Positions 25,603-34,190 of a DNA stretch of 64,000 nucleotides are shown piece after piece; the first letter of the stretch is position 1; every line of letters begins with the position of its first letter. Under the pieces are notes generated by a model. That model worked only from the letters and a program-made list of their open reading frames with translations. It made no database searches and had not been told where the DNA came from. Position numbers and translations under genes: made by a program. Origin of the DNA: VRUE01 sp963824215. Its GTDB lineage: Bacteria > Actinomycetota > Thermoleophilia > Solirubrobacterales > 70-9. Where the stretch lies: contig CAWGOE010000003.1 of assembly GCA_963824215.1 (NCBI GenBank), forward strand, positions 158,420-222,419, written 5' to 3'.

Positions 25603-26355
25603 TCAGGCACTCGGCGCCGATGCCGCCGCCGCCTCCACGAGGGCCAGCAGCGCGGCATCCCGTTTCTCATCATCGTCCACACGAGAAGCGAATACCCCGG
25701 CGATGTGGAGATGATGCGTTTCGACGAACTTTTCGTGAAAGCCGGTTAGCGATTCGACCGCGCCGCCATGGATGCCGAGGTAGACCCGGGCGATGAAACC
25801 GGAGAGGATTGCGCCCACAGCCGCGAGCGCGCCCGTGACGATCTCCTGCGCGTCGGCCCCGTTCTGGACCAGCATGAACCCCGCTGCGATCACGGCGAGG
25901 CCCGAGAGGACGCAAAAGATGCCCAGCACGAAGGCCAGCCCACTCTGCTGGAGAGCCTGGTCGTAGTAGCGCTTCAGCTCGGCCTGGTGCTTGAGGAAGA
26001 GCAGGATCGGCGATTCCCCATGCTGGGCGCGGATCTCTTTCTCGAACTGGACCGTTCGAAGTTCCGCCTGCAGATCTCGCAGGCGAATTCGGCTGACGAG
26101 GAAGACGAGGATGGCGACGAGCTCGAGGTACCCCGCCACCGTCGCGAAGGTGAACCCGATATAGCCGAACAGCAGCCAGCGGGCGACGATCAGGGCGGGG
26201 AAAAGGCCAGTTACAAAGCCGAAAGATAGGTTCCGCGTCTGACCGAGGCGCCCGATCCGAACACGCAGGCTGCGCTCGTCGGTTTCGCCGCCCGGCCACA
26301 GCGGCCCACCGTCCCGGGGCTCCTCCTGTCCGCTCTCGTTCGTTGGTTCTCCCAT
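25603..26355 (-). CDS. Two-TM membrane protein resembling the TRADD-N-associated membrane domain
   Basis: Of 250 residues, ~45-95 form a first hydrophobic pair. Residues ~110-205 read as a conserved module: a charged helix LKHQAELKRYYDQAL, TM FVLGIFCVLSGLAVIAAGFML, a second TM IVTGALAAVGAILSGFIARVYL, then a helix ending near FVETHHLHIAGVF. The helix-TM-TM-helix pattern recalls the TRADD-N-associated two-TM domain of predicted bacterial conflict systems. That match is from memory and only moderate. No effector gene lies next to it. Confidence 0.5.
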   Translation of the reverse strand: MGEPTNESGQEEPRDGGPLWPGGETDERSLRVRIGRLGQTRNLSFGFVTGLFPALIVARWLLFGYIGFTFATVAGYLELVAILVFLVSRIRLRDLQAELRTVQFEKEIRAQHGESPILLFLKHQAELKRYYDQALQQSGLAFVLGIFCVLSGLAVIAAGFMLVQNGADAQEIVTGALAAVGAILSGFIARVYLGIHGGAVESLTGFHEKFVETHHLHIAGVFASRVDDDEKRDAALLALVEAAAASAPSA

Positions 26356-26516
26356 GCGCCCTCCCGGCCGAACCGTCTCACTTGTTAACCATGAAAGTCA
26401 AGTAAGCAAAGCTTCCATATTGCGATATCGAATACTGATCGCACAGGCCGTTTGGCGCTGAAGCGGAACGCCGACGCCGAGGGGCCGGGACCGCGGGTCA
26501 CGTAGATTTCGGCTCG

Positions 26517-27314
26517 ATGAACGATTCGCTCGCAATGGACGGACGTGCCGCCAACGCCCTGCAGATCGAGAACTTGGCGAAGCGTTACCCGACCGGGGTC
26601 GAGGCGCTGCGCGGCGTCTCACTGCAGATTGCGCCCGGGGAGCTGTTCGGCTTGTTGGGCCCGAACGGGGCGGGCAAGTCGACCCTGATCCACTGCACGA
26701 CTGGCTTGGCGCAGCCGACCGGCGGCGCGATCCAGGTCTTTGGTCATGACGCGATCAACGACTATGGGCCGGCCCGGCAGGCCGTCGGCCTGGCGCCGCA
26801 GGAGCCGAACCTCGACTGGTTCCTCACCGTCGAGGAGACGCTCGACTACCACGCCGGCTACTTCGGCATGCCCAAGCGCGACCGGCGCGAGCGCACCAAG
26901 GAGCTGCTCGAGACCTTCTCGCTGACCGAGAAGGCCGACGAACGCACTCGCACCCTCTCTGGCGGGATGAAACGGCGGCTGATCCTGGCGCGGGCGATGA
27001 TGCACCGGCCGCGCCTCCTGATCCTCGACGAGCCCACCGCCGGCGTCGACGTCGAGCTGCGGCTCGAGCTGTGGCACTACGTGCAGCGGATCAACCAGGA
27101 GGGGACGACGATCCTGCTCACCACGCACTACCTGGAGGAGGCCGAGCAGCTCTGCGACCGGATCGCCTTCATCAACGAGGGCAAAATCGTCGGCGAGGGG
27201 ACGAGCGGCGAGCTCGCCGCCAAATATGGCGTCGCCAACCTCGAGGACGCCTATCTCAGCCTGGTCGGTCGCAAGGAGCTCTCGCGCTCGCACGCCGAGG
27301 TCACGCCCGCATGA
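26517..27314 (+). CDS. ABC transporter ATP-binding protein (ABC-2 exporter)
   Basis: The 265-residue ATPase has Walker A GPNGAGKST, Q-loop region LAPQEPNLDW, signature LSGGMKRRL, Walker B LLILDEPTAGVD and H-loop LLTTHYLEEAEQL. The order and the EPNLDW stretch are typical of DrrA/NodI-like exporters. A TAGATT box at 26503-26508 lies 8 bases before the ATG, so the transcript may be nearly leaderless. Its stop overlaps the permease start (ATGA). Confidence 0.88.
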   Translation: MNDSLAMDGRAANALQIENLAKRYPTGVEALRGVSLQIAPGELFGLLGPNGAGKSTLIHCTTGLAQPTGGAIQVFGHDAINDYGPARQAVGLAPQEPNLDWFLTVEETLDYHAGYFGMPKRDRRERTKELLETFSLTEKADERTRTLSGGMKRRLILARAMMHRPRLLILDEPTAGVDVELRLELWHYVQRINQEGTTILLTTHYLEEAEQLCDRIAFINEGKIVGEGTSGELAAKYGVANLEDAYLSLVGRKELSRSHAEVTPA

Positions 27315-28078
27315 GCGCCGCCCAGATTCGCTTCGCGACGCTCTGGCGGCGCGAGGTCAACCGCTTCATGAAGATCAAGAAACAGACGCTCGGCGCGCCG
27401 ATGCTGGAAACCTTCCTTTACATCAGCGTCTTCGGCGCGGCGCTGGGCTCGCGCGTGGGCGAGCTGCACGGGATCGACTACGTCGTCTTCGTGATCCCCG
27501 GCCTGATCATGATGGCCTGGTCGATCAACGCCTTCTCCAACAACTCCTCCTCGATCCTGCAGCAGAAATTCCAGGGGGCGATTCAGGACCAGCTCTCCTC
27601 GCCAGCCTCTCCGCTTGAGCTGCTTCTGGCCTTCTCGCTCGGCGGCTTCATGCGCGGCCTGATCGTCGCGGTGCTGACCTTCTGCGCCGCCTCGCTACTG
27701 GTCGACCTGCCCGTCGACCACATCCTTGTCCTGATCCCCTCGCTGTTCCTGGTTGGCTTCTTCTTCTCACAGCTCGGGGTGCTGATCGGCGTCCGCGCCG
27801 AACAGTTCGACGACGTCGCCTTTGCCCAGACCTTCGTCCTGCAGCCGCTGATCTTCCTCGGCGGCGTCTTCTACTCGGCGAGCCTGCTCCCGGAGCCGTT
27901 CCAGACCCTGACCCACTTCAACCCGATCTTCTACATGATCAACCTGGTCCGCTACGGCTTTGTTGGCTTCAGCGAAGTCAGCATCGCGCTCTCGCTGTTG
28001 GCGCTGACCGCGGCGACTGCTGTGCTTTTCTTCGTCAATCTGCGACTCTTCTCGCAGGGGTACCGCTTGCGGGCCTAA
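27311..28078 (+). CDS. ABC-2 type transporter permease
   Basis: From the overlapping ATG at 27311 the 255 residues give six TM segments with the ABC-2/NodJ signature: an N-terminal ETFLYISVFGAALGSRV, central FVIPGLIMMAWSINAFSN and the late QPLIFLGGVFYSASLLPEPFQ block. With the upstream ATPase it makes an exporter whose substrate is unknown. The cupredoxin and multicopper oxidase genes follow on the same strand, so they may share a transcript. Confidence 0.88.
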   Translation: MSAAQIRFATLWRREVNRFMKIKKQTLGAPMLETFLYISVFGAALGSRVGELHGIDYVVFVIPGLIMMAWSINAFSNNSSSILQQKFQGAIQDQLSSPASPLELLLAFSLGGFMRGLIVAVLTFCAASLLVDLPVDHILVLIPSLFLVGFFFSQLGVLIGVRAEQFDDVAFAQTFVLQPLIFLGGVFYSASLLPEPFQTLTHFNPIFYMINLVRYGFVGFSEVSIALSLLALTAATAVLFFVNLRLFSQGYRLRA

Positions 28079-28101
28079 ATTCTTGCTTGAAAGGAGCTTT
28101 A

Positions 28102-28662
28102 GTGAAGTCAACTCGTCCACGCGCCGGTTCGGTGAGGATTGCGATCCTGACCGGCTTGGCCGCGCTCGTCGCGCTCAGCGCGTTCGCCTCGGTGGCCTCG
28201 GCGGCCACCATCTACATGAAAGCCGACAAAAAAGGCCTTCGGTTCGAGGCGCCAAAGACGGTCGTCAATGGGGAAACGCTGGAGATCGTCAACCAGTCGA
28301 ATCCGAAAAAAGTCGGCCCGCACACCTTCTCGCTGGTGACCAAGGGGTCGCTGCCGAAGACGCCAAAAGCGCACCAGCTCTGCTTCACGCCAAAACACAT
28401 CTGCAAAGCGATTGCCGCTTGGCACGGCGTCAAAGGCAACGGTCCGGTGAAAGTCAACCCGGCCGAGGCTGGACCCGAGGGTTGGAGCACGATGGGCAGC
28501 GTCACCACGAAGGGTGACTCCTGGTTCACGGGCGAAAAAGCCGGCACCTCGTTTGAGCAGTCGGTGAACGTGGACACCACGGCCGGCGCGTCGCGGATCT
28601 ACTTCATCTGCGCGATCCACTCCGGCATGCAGGGCTCGATCAACGTCCTCCCGGGCGGCTAG
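28102..28662 (+). CDS. Secreted cupredoxin-like protein
   Basis: AAAGGAG at 28090-28096 selects the GTG at 28102; the TTG at 28087 has none. The 186 residues have a Sec signal (ILTGLAALVALSAFASVASA) and a cupredoxin fold in which the copper ligands appear as PHTFSL and YFICAIHSGM. The two halves are separated by a long insert with a Cys pair (LCFTPKHIC). It lies just ahead of a multicopper oxidase and may pass electrons to it. Confidence 0.8.
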   Translation: MKSTRPRAGSVRIAILTGLAALVALSAFASVASAATIYMKADKKGLRFEAPKTVVNGETLEIVNQSNPKKVGPHTFSLVTKGSLPKTPKAHQLCFTPKHICKAIAAWHGVKGNGPVKVNPAEAGPEGWSTMGSVTTKGDSWFTGEKAGTSFEQSVNVDTTAGASRIYFICAIHSGMQGSINVLPGG

Positions 28663-28694
28663 AAACGGACGGGTCCCCGCAGTTCTCGCCTCGC

Positions 28695-30254
28695 CTGGGG
28701 CGCCGCGATTTCCTCGGCGCCCTGGGCGGTGGCGCGCTTGCCTTCCTGCTGCCGATCGATCTGCGCGGCAGGGGAGAGCAGCCGGCAACCGCTTCGGCGG
28801 AGCGGGCGAGCGCGCCTGCGCCATTTCGGGAGCGTTTGCCGATTCCCGAGGAGCTGCGCGGCGCCAACCTCCACATCCCGATGCGCGAGGCGGAGTTGCA
28901 GATCTTCCCCGGCGCCAAGACGCGCATGTGGACCTACGGCGGCAGCTTCCCGGGGCCGACGGTGCGCCGGCCGGCCGGGCAGCGGACCAAGGTCACCTTC
29001 GAGCACCAGCTGCCCCGTGCGGCTGGCGAGCTGACCGTCCACCTACACGGCGGCCACAACCGCAGTGAGTTCGACGGCCAGCCGGGCGGGCTGACGAAGT
29101 CGCACCCACGCTCCTTCTACTGCGAGATCCCGCGCGGGCTGTCACCGCGCCTCTCGGGTAACGACCAGCTGATCGAGCCGGGCGGGCGCAAGACCTACGT
29201 CTTCGACCTAACCGAGGACGGCAGGCCCGAACGCGCCGCGTTCCAGTGGTACCACGACCACCGCCTCGACCACACCGCCCGCAACGTCTGGCGCGGCCTC
29301 GCCGGGATGTGGATCGTCGACGACGGGCTCGACAGCTCGCTGCCGCTGCCGAGCGGCGAGCGCGACATCCCGCTGATGGTCGCCGACCGCTCCTTCGACC
29401 GCGACAACCAGCTGAACGACCCCTTCAGTGGCCGCCGGCCCCCAAACGACGGCGTGGTCGGGGCTCGCGTCCTGGTCAACGGCGCCTACATGCCCCACCA
29501 CCGCGTGACCGCGCGGCGCTACCGGTTGCGCCTGCTCAACGTCTCCCACTTCCGCCCCTACAACTTCCACCTCTCCAACGGCGCCCCGCTGATCCAGATC
29601 GGTACCGATAGCGGCTTGATGCCGCGGCCAGTGCGCCGCCAGCAGATTCTGCTCGGCCCTGGCGAGCGGGCCGACGTGATCGTCGACTTCGCTGGCGCCG
29701 GCGGGCAGTCGGTCGAGCTACGCAGCGGGCCGCGCCAGGGCGAGCGCGCGGGGGCGGGGTCGAAGCCCTACGTCGGCGCGCTGATGCAGTTTCGGGTCGC
29801 TTCGGGCCGCGTCCCGGACCGCACCCGGGTGCCGCGCTCGCTGCGGCCGCTGCCGGCGTGGACCAAGCACGTCTCACGCGCGCCGGATCGCACCTGGACG
29901 ATCTCGATCGGCGGCCTCTTTAAGCCGACCTGGTTGATCAACGGCCGCACCTTCAATCCCGCCCGCTCGGAGGCGTTCCCGGTGCTTGGGACTACCGAGA
30001 CCTGGGAGATCGTCAACCGCACCGGCGTCGCCCACCTGATGCATATGCACCACACCGACTGGTACCTGCTTGCCCGCGACGGCAAGCGGCCGCCGCCCTG
30101 GGAAGACTGCCTCAAGGAGACCTTCTTTCTCTTCCCCGGTGAACGGATCCTCGTCGCCGGCCACTTCGCCGACCACCCCGGCAAGTTCGCGATCCACTGC
30201 CACATGCTCGACCACGAGGATCACGGCCTGATGAGCCAATTCGAAGTCGTCTGA
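28695..30254 (+). CDS. Multicopper oxidase with Tat signal (start codon unclear)
   Basis: The three-cupredoxin enzyme has trinuclear-site HLHGGHN, WYHDHRLDHT, HLMHMHHTDWYL and the type 1 segment HCHMLDHEDHGLM, as in CotA-like laccases and bilirubin oxidases. Upstream of the first normal start (TTG 28836) the frame encodes RRDFLGALGGGALAFLLP, a Tat signal, which belongs to the gene. Between the previous stop (28662) and these arginines there is no ATG, GTG or TTG in any frame. The CTG at 28695 is used here as a guess; a lost start or sequence error is possible. It oxidises phenols or metals with O2 outside the cell. Confidence 0.75.
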   Translation: MGRRDFLGALGGGALAFLLPIDLRGRGEQPATASAERASAPAPFRERLPIPEELRGANLHIPMREAELQIFPGAKTRMWTYGGSFPGPTVRRPAGQRTKVTFEHQLPRAAGELTVHLHGGHNRSEFDGQPGGLTKSHPRSFYCEIPRGLSPRLSGNDQLIEPGGRKTYVFDLTEDGRPERAAFQWYHDHRLDHTARNVWRGLAGMWIVDDGLDSSLPLPSGERDIPLMVADRSFDRDNQLNDPFSGRRPPNDGVVGARVLVNGAYMPHHRVTARRYRLRLLNVSHFRPYNFHLSNGAPLIQIGTDSGLMPRPVRRQQILLGPGERADVIVDFAGAGGQSVELRSGPRQGERAGAGSKPYVGALMQFRVASGRVPDRTRVPRSLRPLPAWTKHVSRAPDRTWTISIGGLFKPTWLINGRTFNPARSEAFPVLGTTETWEIVNRTGVAHLMHMHHTDWYLLARDGKRPPPWEDCLKETFFLFPGERILVAGHFADHPGKFAIHCHMLDHEDHGLMSQFEVV

Positions 30255-30258
30255 CGCG

Positions 30259-30582
30259 TCAGCCGTCGCCCAGGTTGTCGCTGACCCATTTGAGGTAGCC
30301 CTCGCTGCCGGCGACGATCGGTGTCGCAACGATCTCCGGCACCTCGTAGGAGTGCAGCTCACGGATCGCCGCCTCCAGCTCGTCGTAGCGCGATGCCTCG
30401 GTCTTCGCCAGGCAGAGCCACTCCTGGGCGGTCTCGACCTCGCCCTGCCAGCGGAAGCGGCTGGAGATTGGGCCGACCACCTGCACGCAGGCGGCGAGGC
30501 GGCGCTCGACCAGCGCCGCCGAGATCCGCTCAGCCTCCTCCTCAGACCCAGCAGTAGTCAGAACCTGGAGGTAGTCCGTCAC
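30259..30582 (-). CDS. cutA: Divalent cation tolerance protein CutA
   Basis: The 107 residues match CutA end to end: TTAGSEEEAERISAALVERRLAAC, VGPISSRFRWQGEVE, EWLCLAKT and YEVPEIVATPIVAGS..YLKWV. CutA is a small trimeric PII-like fold linked to metal tolerance. The GTG start overlaps the amt stop by 4 bases, so it is the last gene of a glnB-amt-cutA operon, which is unusual company for CutA. Confidence 0.9.
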   Translation of the reverse strand: MTDYLQVLTTAGSEEEAERISAALVERRLAACVQVVGPISSRFRWQGEVETAQEWLCLAKTEASRYDELEAAIRELHSYEVPEIVATPIVAGSEGYLKWVSDNLGDG

Positions 30583-31883
30583 CCTGGGTCGGCGACCAGG
30601 GCTTTGCCGTCGTCCTCGGGCATGACGAGGATCGCGCCCTCGCCGGTCACGTAGGCCTCCTCGCCGTGGTAGACGACGTCCATACCGATCGCCTCATCGT
30701 GCTCGCTCGCCCGCAGCGGCATTACCGCGCCGACCAGTTTCAGCAGGATGAAGGTGACGATGAAGGCGTAGGCCGGCGTCACGACTGCAGCCAGAGCCTG
30801 CGACCAGAACTGGCCGGCGTCGCCGTAGAAGAGGCCGTCGGCAACCCCGTTCCAGCCGATCTGGGCGACCAGGCCTAGGAAAAGGATGCCGGTGAAGCCG
30901 GCGACGCCGTGGGCCGCGAGCACGTCGAGCGTCTCGTCGACTCGCGTCCGCGGCCGCCAGACGATCATCGCGTAGCAGGGCAGGGCGCCGAGGAAGCCGA
31001 GCACCATCGCCCAGCCGGGACTTATGAAGCCACCGGCAGGGGTGATCAGCACGCAGCCGACGATGATCGCGGTGGCAGCGCCGATCGCGGTCACCTTGCG
31101 GCCGCGGATTAAGTCGAGCACGAACCACGTGATTAGTGCGCAGGCGGGCGTCAATAGCGTGTTGACGAAGGCGAGCACGCTGGCGTTGCCGGTGCCGAGG
31201 CCGCTGCCGCCGTTGAAGCCGAACCAGCCGAACCAGAGCAGACCGGCGCCGACCAGCACGTAGACGGCATTGTGGGGGAGGAGCGCCTGGCGACCGTAGT
31301 CCTTGCGGGCGCCAACTACCAGAGCCGCCGCCAGAGCGGAGAAGCCGGAGCCCATCTCGACCGGGATGCCGCCGGCGAAGTCGAGCGCGCCCTGCTCGGC
31401 GAGCCAGCCGCCGCCGAAGGCCCAGTGGGCGAGCACGGCGTAGACCAGAATCGACCAGAGCGCGGCGAAGACCATAAAGGCGCCGAAGCGCATCCGCTCG
31501 ACCACTGCACCGGAGATCAGCGCCACGGTGATGATGCAGAAGGTCCCCTGGAAAGCCATGAAGACGAGGTGGGGGATCGTGCCTTCGCCGCGGGGCTCGA
31601 AGCCGACGCCGCTGAGACCGACGTGGCCGAGGCCACCGATCAGGGCACCTTCGCCATCGAAGGCGAGTGAGTAGCCGAGCAGCGCCCAGCTGACGCCGGC
31701 GATCCCGATTGCGGCGATGCACATCATGAACGTGTTGAGCGTGTTCTTGGCCCGAACCAGGCCGGCATAGAAGAGGCCGAGGGCGATCGTCATCATCAGG
31801 ACGAGCGCCGTTGCGGCGAGCATCCAAGCGGTGTCGCCGGTGTCGACTTGGGCGAGGGGGAGGACCGCGGTCAGGGCGCTCAT
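30579..31883 (-). CDS. amt: Ammonium transporter (Amt family)
   Basis: The 434 residues have eleven predicted helices and the Amt landmarks MTIALGLFYAGLVRAKNTL, AHWAFGGGWL with one channel His, the long FGWFGFNGGSGL, and HGVAGFTGILFLG with the second His. It conducts NH4+/NH3 inward under nitrogen limitation. Start ATG at 31883 overlaps the stop of the PII gene, so sensor and channel are co-translated. A cytoplasmic acidic tail of ~25 residues follows the last helix. Confidence 0.92.
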   Translation of the reverse strand: MSALTAVLPLAQVDTGDTAWMLAATALVLMMTIALGLFYAGLVRAKNTLNTFMMCIAAIGIAGVSWALLGYSLAFDGEGALIGGLGHVGLSGVGFEPRGEGTIPHLVFMAFQGTFCIITVALISGAVVERMRFGAFMVFAALWSILVYAVLAHWAFGGGWLAEQGALDFAGGIPVEMGSGFSALAAALVVGARKDYGRQALLPHNAVYVLVGAGLLWFGWFGFNGGSGLGTGNASVLAFVNTLLTPACALITWFVLDLIRGRKVTAIGAATAIIVGCVLITPAGGFISPGWAMVLGFLGALPCYAMIVWRPRTRVDETLDVLAAHGVAGFTGILFLGLVAQIGWNGVADGLFYGDAGQFWSQALAAVVTPAYAFIVTFILLKLVGAVMPLRASEHDEAIGMDVVYHGEEAYVTGEGAILVMPEDDGKALVADPG

Positions 31884-32236
31884 CGCTTTGCCACCGGGGT
31901 GACGGCGGCCTCCGCGGACTCGCCGGTTCTGATCCGCACCGCCTGCTCGAGCGGCACGACGAAGATCTTGCCGTCGCCGACCTCGCCGGTGCGCGCGCCG
32001 TCGCAGAGTGCGTCGACCGTCGGCTGCACGAACTCATCGGAGACGGCGACCTCGAAGCGGACCTTCTCGGAGAGCCCCATCTGCACAGTCGTGCCGCGGT
32101 AGGTCTCGACTCGGTCGAGCTCGCCGCCGTGGCCCTGCACGCGGCTCATTGAAACCCCGCGCACCTCCGCACGGTAGAGCGCTTCCAGTACGTCGTTGGC
32201 CTTCTCAGGCCGGACGATCCCGATCACCAGCTTCAA
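31880..32236 (-). CDS. glnB: PII nitrogen regulatory protein, atypical T-loop
   Basis: The 118-residue PII protein starts at a TTG (32236) preceded by GAGGAG. The B-loop and C-terminal signature TGEVGDGKIFVVPLEQAVRIRTGE is intact. In the T-loop, the residue aligned with Tyr51, which is modified in GlnB/GlnK, is not Tyr: the sequence after TYRG reads TTVQMGL. A covalent nitrogen signal at that site is therefore unlikely, while ATP, ADP and 2-oxoglutarate binding should persist. It probably gates the Amt channel encoded next to it. Confidence 0.88.
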   Translation of the reverse strand: MKLVIGIVRPEKANDVLEALYRAEVRGVSMSRVQGHGGELDRVETYRGTTVQMGLSEKVRFEVAVSDEFVQPTVDALCDGARTGEVGDGKIFVVPLEQAVRIRTGESAEAAVTPVAKR

Positions 32237-32338
32237 GGCGCCTCTCCTCTCGGTTTCCCACGCTAGAGCGGGGCGAGCCTAACCGATTGAATTAAGCCGT
32301 GCGCTTCCCGGCGACCTCTTCCGGCGTCGCCGATTCGG

Positions 32339-33076
32339 CTAGCTGGACGAGCTTCGGTGCACTTCGGTGGCGGTCGCCTGGGCGCGCGGGCGGACGATGA
32401 TCTCGTCGATGTTGACGTGGGACGGTTGGGTGACAGCCCAGCGGATGCACTCGGCGACGTCCTCGGCGCGCAACGGCTCCATACCCTCATAGACACGGCG
32501 GGCTGCCTCCTCGTCACCGCCAAAGCGGACCAGCGAGAACTCGGTCTCGACCATGCCCGGTGCGATCTCAGTGACCCGCACTGGCTGCCCCAGCAGCTCC
32601 AGCCGCAGGTTGCGCAGCAGCGAACGCTGGGCGTGCTTGGCGGCGATGTAGCCGGCCCCACCACGGTAGGCCTCGAAGCCGGCGATGCTCGTGACCGCGA
32701 CGAGGTGGCCATCGTCCGACTCGACCAGCCGCGGCAGCAGCGCCCGCGTCATCCGCATCGTGCCCAGCACGTTGGACTCGTACATCGTCCGCCACTGCTC
32801 TTCGTCGGCCTCAGCGATCGGACCCAGCCCGAGCGCGCCGCCGGCGTTGTTGACCAGCACGTCGCAGCGCGGCACGCGGGCGGCGAAGTCCTCGACTGAG
32901 CCGGGGTCGGTCACATCGAGGGCAAAAGCCTCGCCGCCTACTTCGGCGGCTATTTGCTCGACCCGCTCGGCTCGCCGCGCCCCGAGCACCACCTGGAAGC
33001 CATCGCTGGCGAGGGCCTGGGCAGCTGCCGCGCCAATCCCGCTGGAAGCCCCGGTGATCACCGCAGTTTGCGTCAT
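32339..33076 (-). CDS. SDR family oxidoreductase
   Basis: The 245-residue classical short-chain dehydrogenase has ITGASSGIGAAAAQALA (TGxxxGxG), VNNAGGALG (NNAG), a Ser in SIAGFEAY and YIAAKHAQ (YxxxK). The Arg after the first strand (GARRAERVE) suggests NADP(H). It resembles general 3-hydroxy-acid/serine dehydrogenase-like members; the substrate is unknown. Minus strand, ATG at 33076. Confidence 0.88.
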   Translation of the reverse strand: MTQTAVITGASSGIGAAAAQALASDGFQVVLGARRAERVEQIAAEVGGEAFALDVTDPGSVEDFAARVPRCDVLVNNAGGALGLGPIAEADEEQWRTMYESNVLGTMRMTRALLPRLVESDDGHLVAVTSIAGFEAYRGGAGYIAAKHAQRSLLRNLRLELLGQPVRVTEIAPGMVETEFSLVRFGGDEEAARRVYEGMEPLRAEDVAECIRWAVTQPSHVNIDEIIVRPRAQATATEVHRSSSS

Positions 33077-33154
33077 CGCGCGAGCGTACTAGCGGGCATG
33101 GGGGAAGAGTCTCGGCGCCCGCTCCCTTGAGTAGACATGAAGACGCCCTACGTA

Positions 33155-33173
33155 TATGCCATAGTTATGCCAT
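33155..33173 (+). promoter_or_regulatory. Direct repeat operator candidate of the VapBC locus
   Basis: TATGCCAT occurs at 33155-33162 and again at 33166-33173, one helical turn apart, the second overlapping the ATG of the antitoxin. A CATAGT -10-like box (33160-33165) lies 6 bases from the ATG, so the transcript may be leaderless and the repeats would lie across the promoter. VapB-type antitoxins bind their own promoter; this assignment is inferred. Confidence 0.4.
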
Positions 33174-33375
33174 GCGAACCACCCTCGACTTGGACGATCG
33201 CCTGATGGAGGCTCTGCTGGCACGTCATCCCGGCGTGAGCAAGACCAAGGCCGTCGAGGCGGCGATCGAGGATCACCTGCGGCGCGGGGCAGTGGATTGG
33301 CTGCTTGCGCACGCCGGGAAGCTCGATATCGAAGATGTCTCCAAGGAGATGCGGGCGATCGATCGGCGGATCTGA
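33172..33375 (+). CDS. Type II antitoxin, VapB family
   Basis: The 67 residues MRTTLDLDDRLMEALLARH.. form a ribbon-helix-helix with the usual VapB tail (WLLAHAGKLDIEDVSKEM) that blocks the toxin. The ATG at 33172 gives the family start exactly. The toxin GTG follows directly after its stop. Together they are an intact toxin-antitoxin pair, in contrast to the damaged one at 7041-7731. Confidence 0.85.
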   Translation: MRTTLDLDDRLMEALLARHPGVSKTKAVEAAIEDHLRRGAVDWLLAHAGKLDIEDVSKEMRAIDRRI

Positions 33376-33774
33376 GTGGTCCTTCCCGATACCTCTGTCT
33401 GGGTCGATTACTCACGTCGCGGGGCAGGGGGAGAAGCAGCGGCGATGCGAGAGCTTTTGGACCATGGCGAGGTAGCCGTCTGTGGGCCGGTCGCCGCAGA
33501 GCTCCTGGTCGGTGCTGCGGTCGAAAGCGAGCTGGCGGAGCGGATGCGGGAGATGCTTCTGTCTCTGCCCTGGGCCGAGCTGGACGCCTCGGGCTGGTGT
33601 GAAGTCGGCGAAGTCGCCAGCCGCCTGCGTCACGATGGACAGTCGCTTCCTTTGACCGATCTTGCGATAGCCGTTATCGCTCTGCGCGCCGGTCACCGGC
33701 TCTGGAGCTTCGATGCCGATTTTGATCGGATCGTCCCGGTCCTGGGTGGGCCCGAGCTGTACCGGCCGAGCTGA
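33376..33774 (+). CDS. VapC-type PIN-domain toxin
   Basis: The 132 residues begin MVLPDTSVWVDY, which carries the first catalytic Asp. Conserved acidic residues follow in ELLVGA (Glu ~45) and LPLTDLAIAVIAL (Asp ~96), with a final FDADFDRIVP. All four acidic positions of an active PIN ribonuclease seem present. The gene starts at GTG right after vapB. Typical targets are tRNA or 23S rRNA; the target here is unknown. Confidence 0.88.
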   Translation: MVLPDTSVWVDYSRRGAGGEAAAMRELLDHGEVAVCGPVAAELLVGAAVESELAERMREMLLSLPWAELDASGWCEVGEVASRLRHDGQSLPLTDLAIAVIALRAGHRLWSFDADFDRIVPVLGGPELYRPS

Positions 33775-33778
33775 CTGC

Positions 33779-34159
33779 CTACTCGCCGATCAGCTCGATG
33801 CGATAGCCGTCGGGGTCGCGGACGAAGGCGATGCGGTGGCCCTCGGTGCGGCCGCCGGGGCGGTAGGGAGGCTTCTCTGGCTCGATTCCCTGCTCGGCAA
33901 GGCCCGCCAGCGTCCCGTCGAGGTCCTCGACGAGGAGGGCAATGTGGTTGTAGCCGGTGCCGTGGTCGTACTCGGTAACGCCGTGGTTGTAGGTCAGCTC
34001 TACGCGGGGTATCTCTTCGCCCGGCATGCCCATGAAGACGTTGATCGCCTCGTCGCCGATCGGCATCCGCCGCACCTCCTCGAAGCCGAGCTTTTCGTAG
34101 AAGGCGACCGAGCGCTCGATGTCGCCGATCCGGTAGCAGGTGTGAAGGAAGGTCGGCAT
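33779..34159 (-). CDS. Lactoylglutathione lyase-like (glyoxalase I, VOC) protein
   Basis: From ATG 34159 the 126 residues read MPTFLHTCYRIGDIERSVAFYEKLGFEE, VELTYNHGVTEYDHGTGYNHIALLVEDLDG and RIAFVRDPDGYRIELI. The metal-ligand positions (H, E, H, E) of glyoxalase I are all there. Actinobacteria use mycothiol rather than glutathione, so the hemithioacetal partner may differ. An upstream in-frame start (34210) is less likely because it overlaps the divergent gene. Confidence 0.85.
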   Translation of the reverse strand: MPTFLHTCYRIGDIERSVAFYEKLGFEEVRRMPIGDEAINVFMGMPGEEIPRVELTYNHGVTEYDHGTGYNHIALLVEDLDGTLAGLAEQGIEPEKPPYRPGGRTEGHRIAFVRDPDGYRIELIGE

Positions 34160-34190
34160 GCGATCTTCTCCGCAGGGTACTGTCTCAGCG

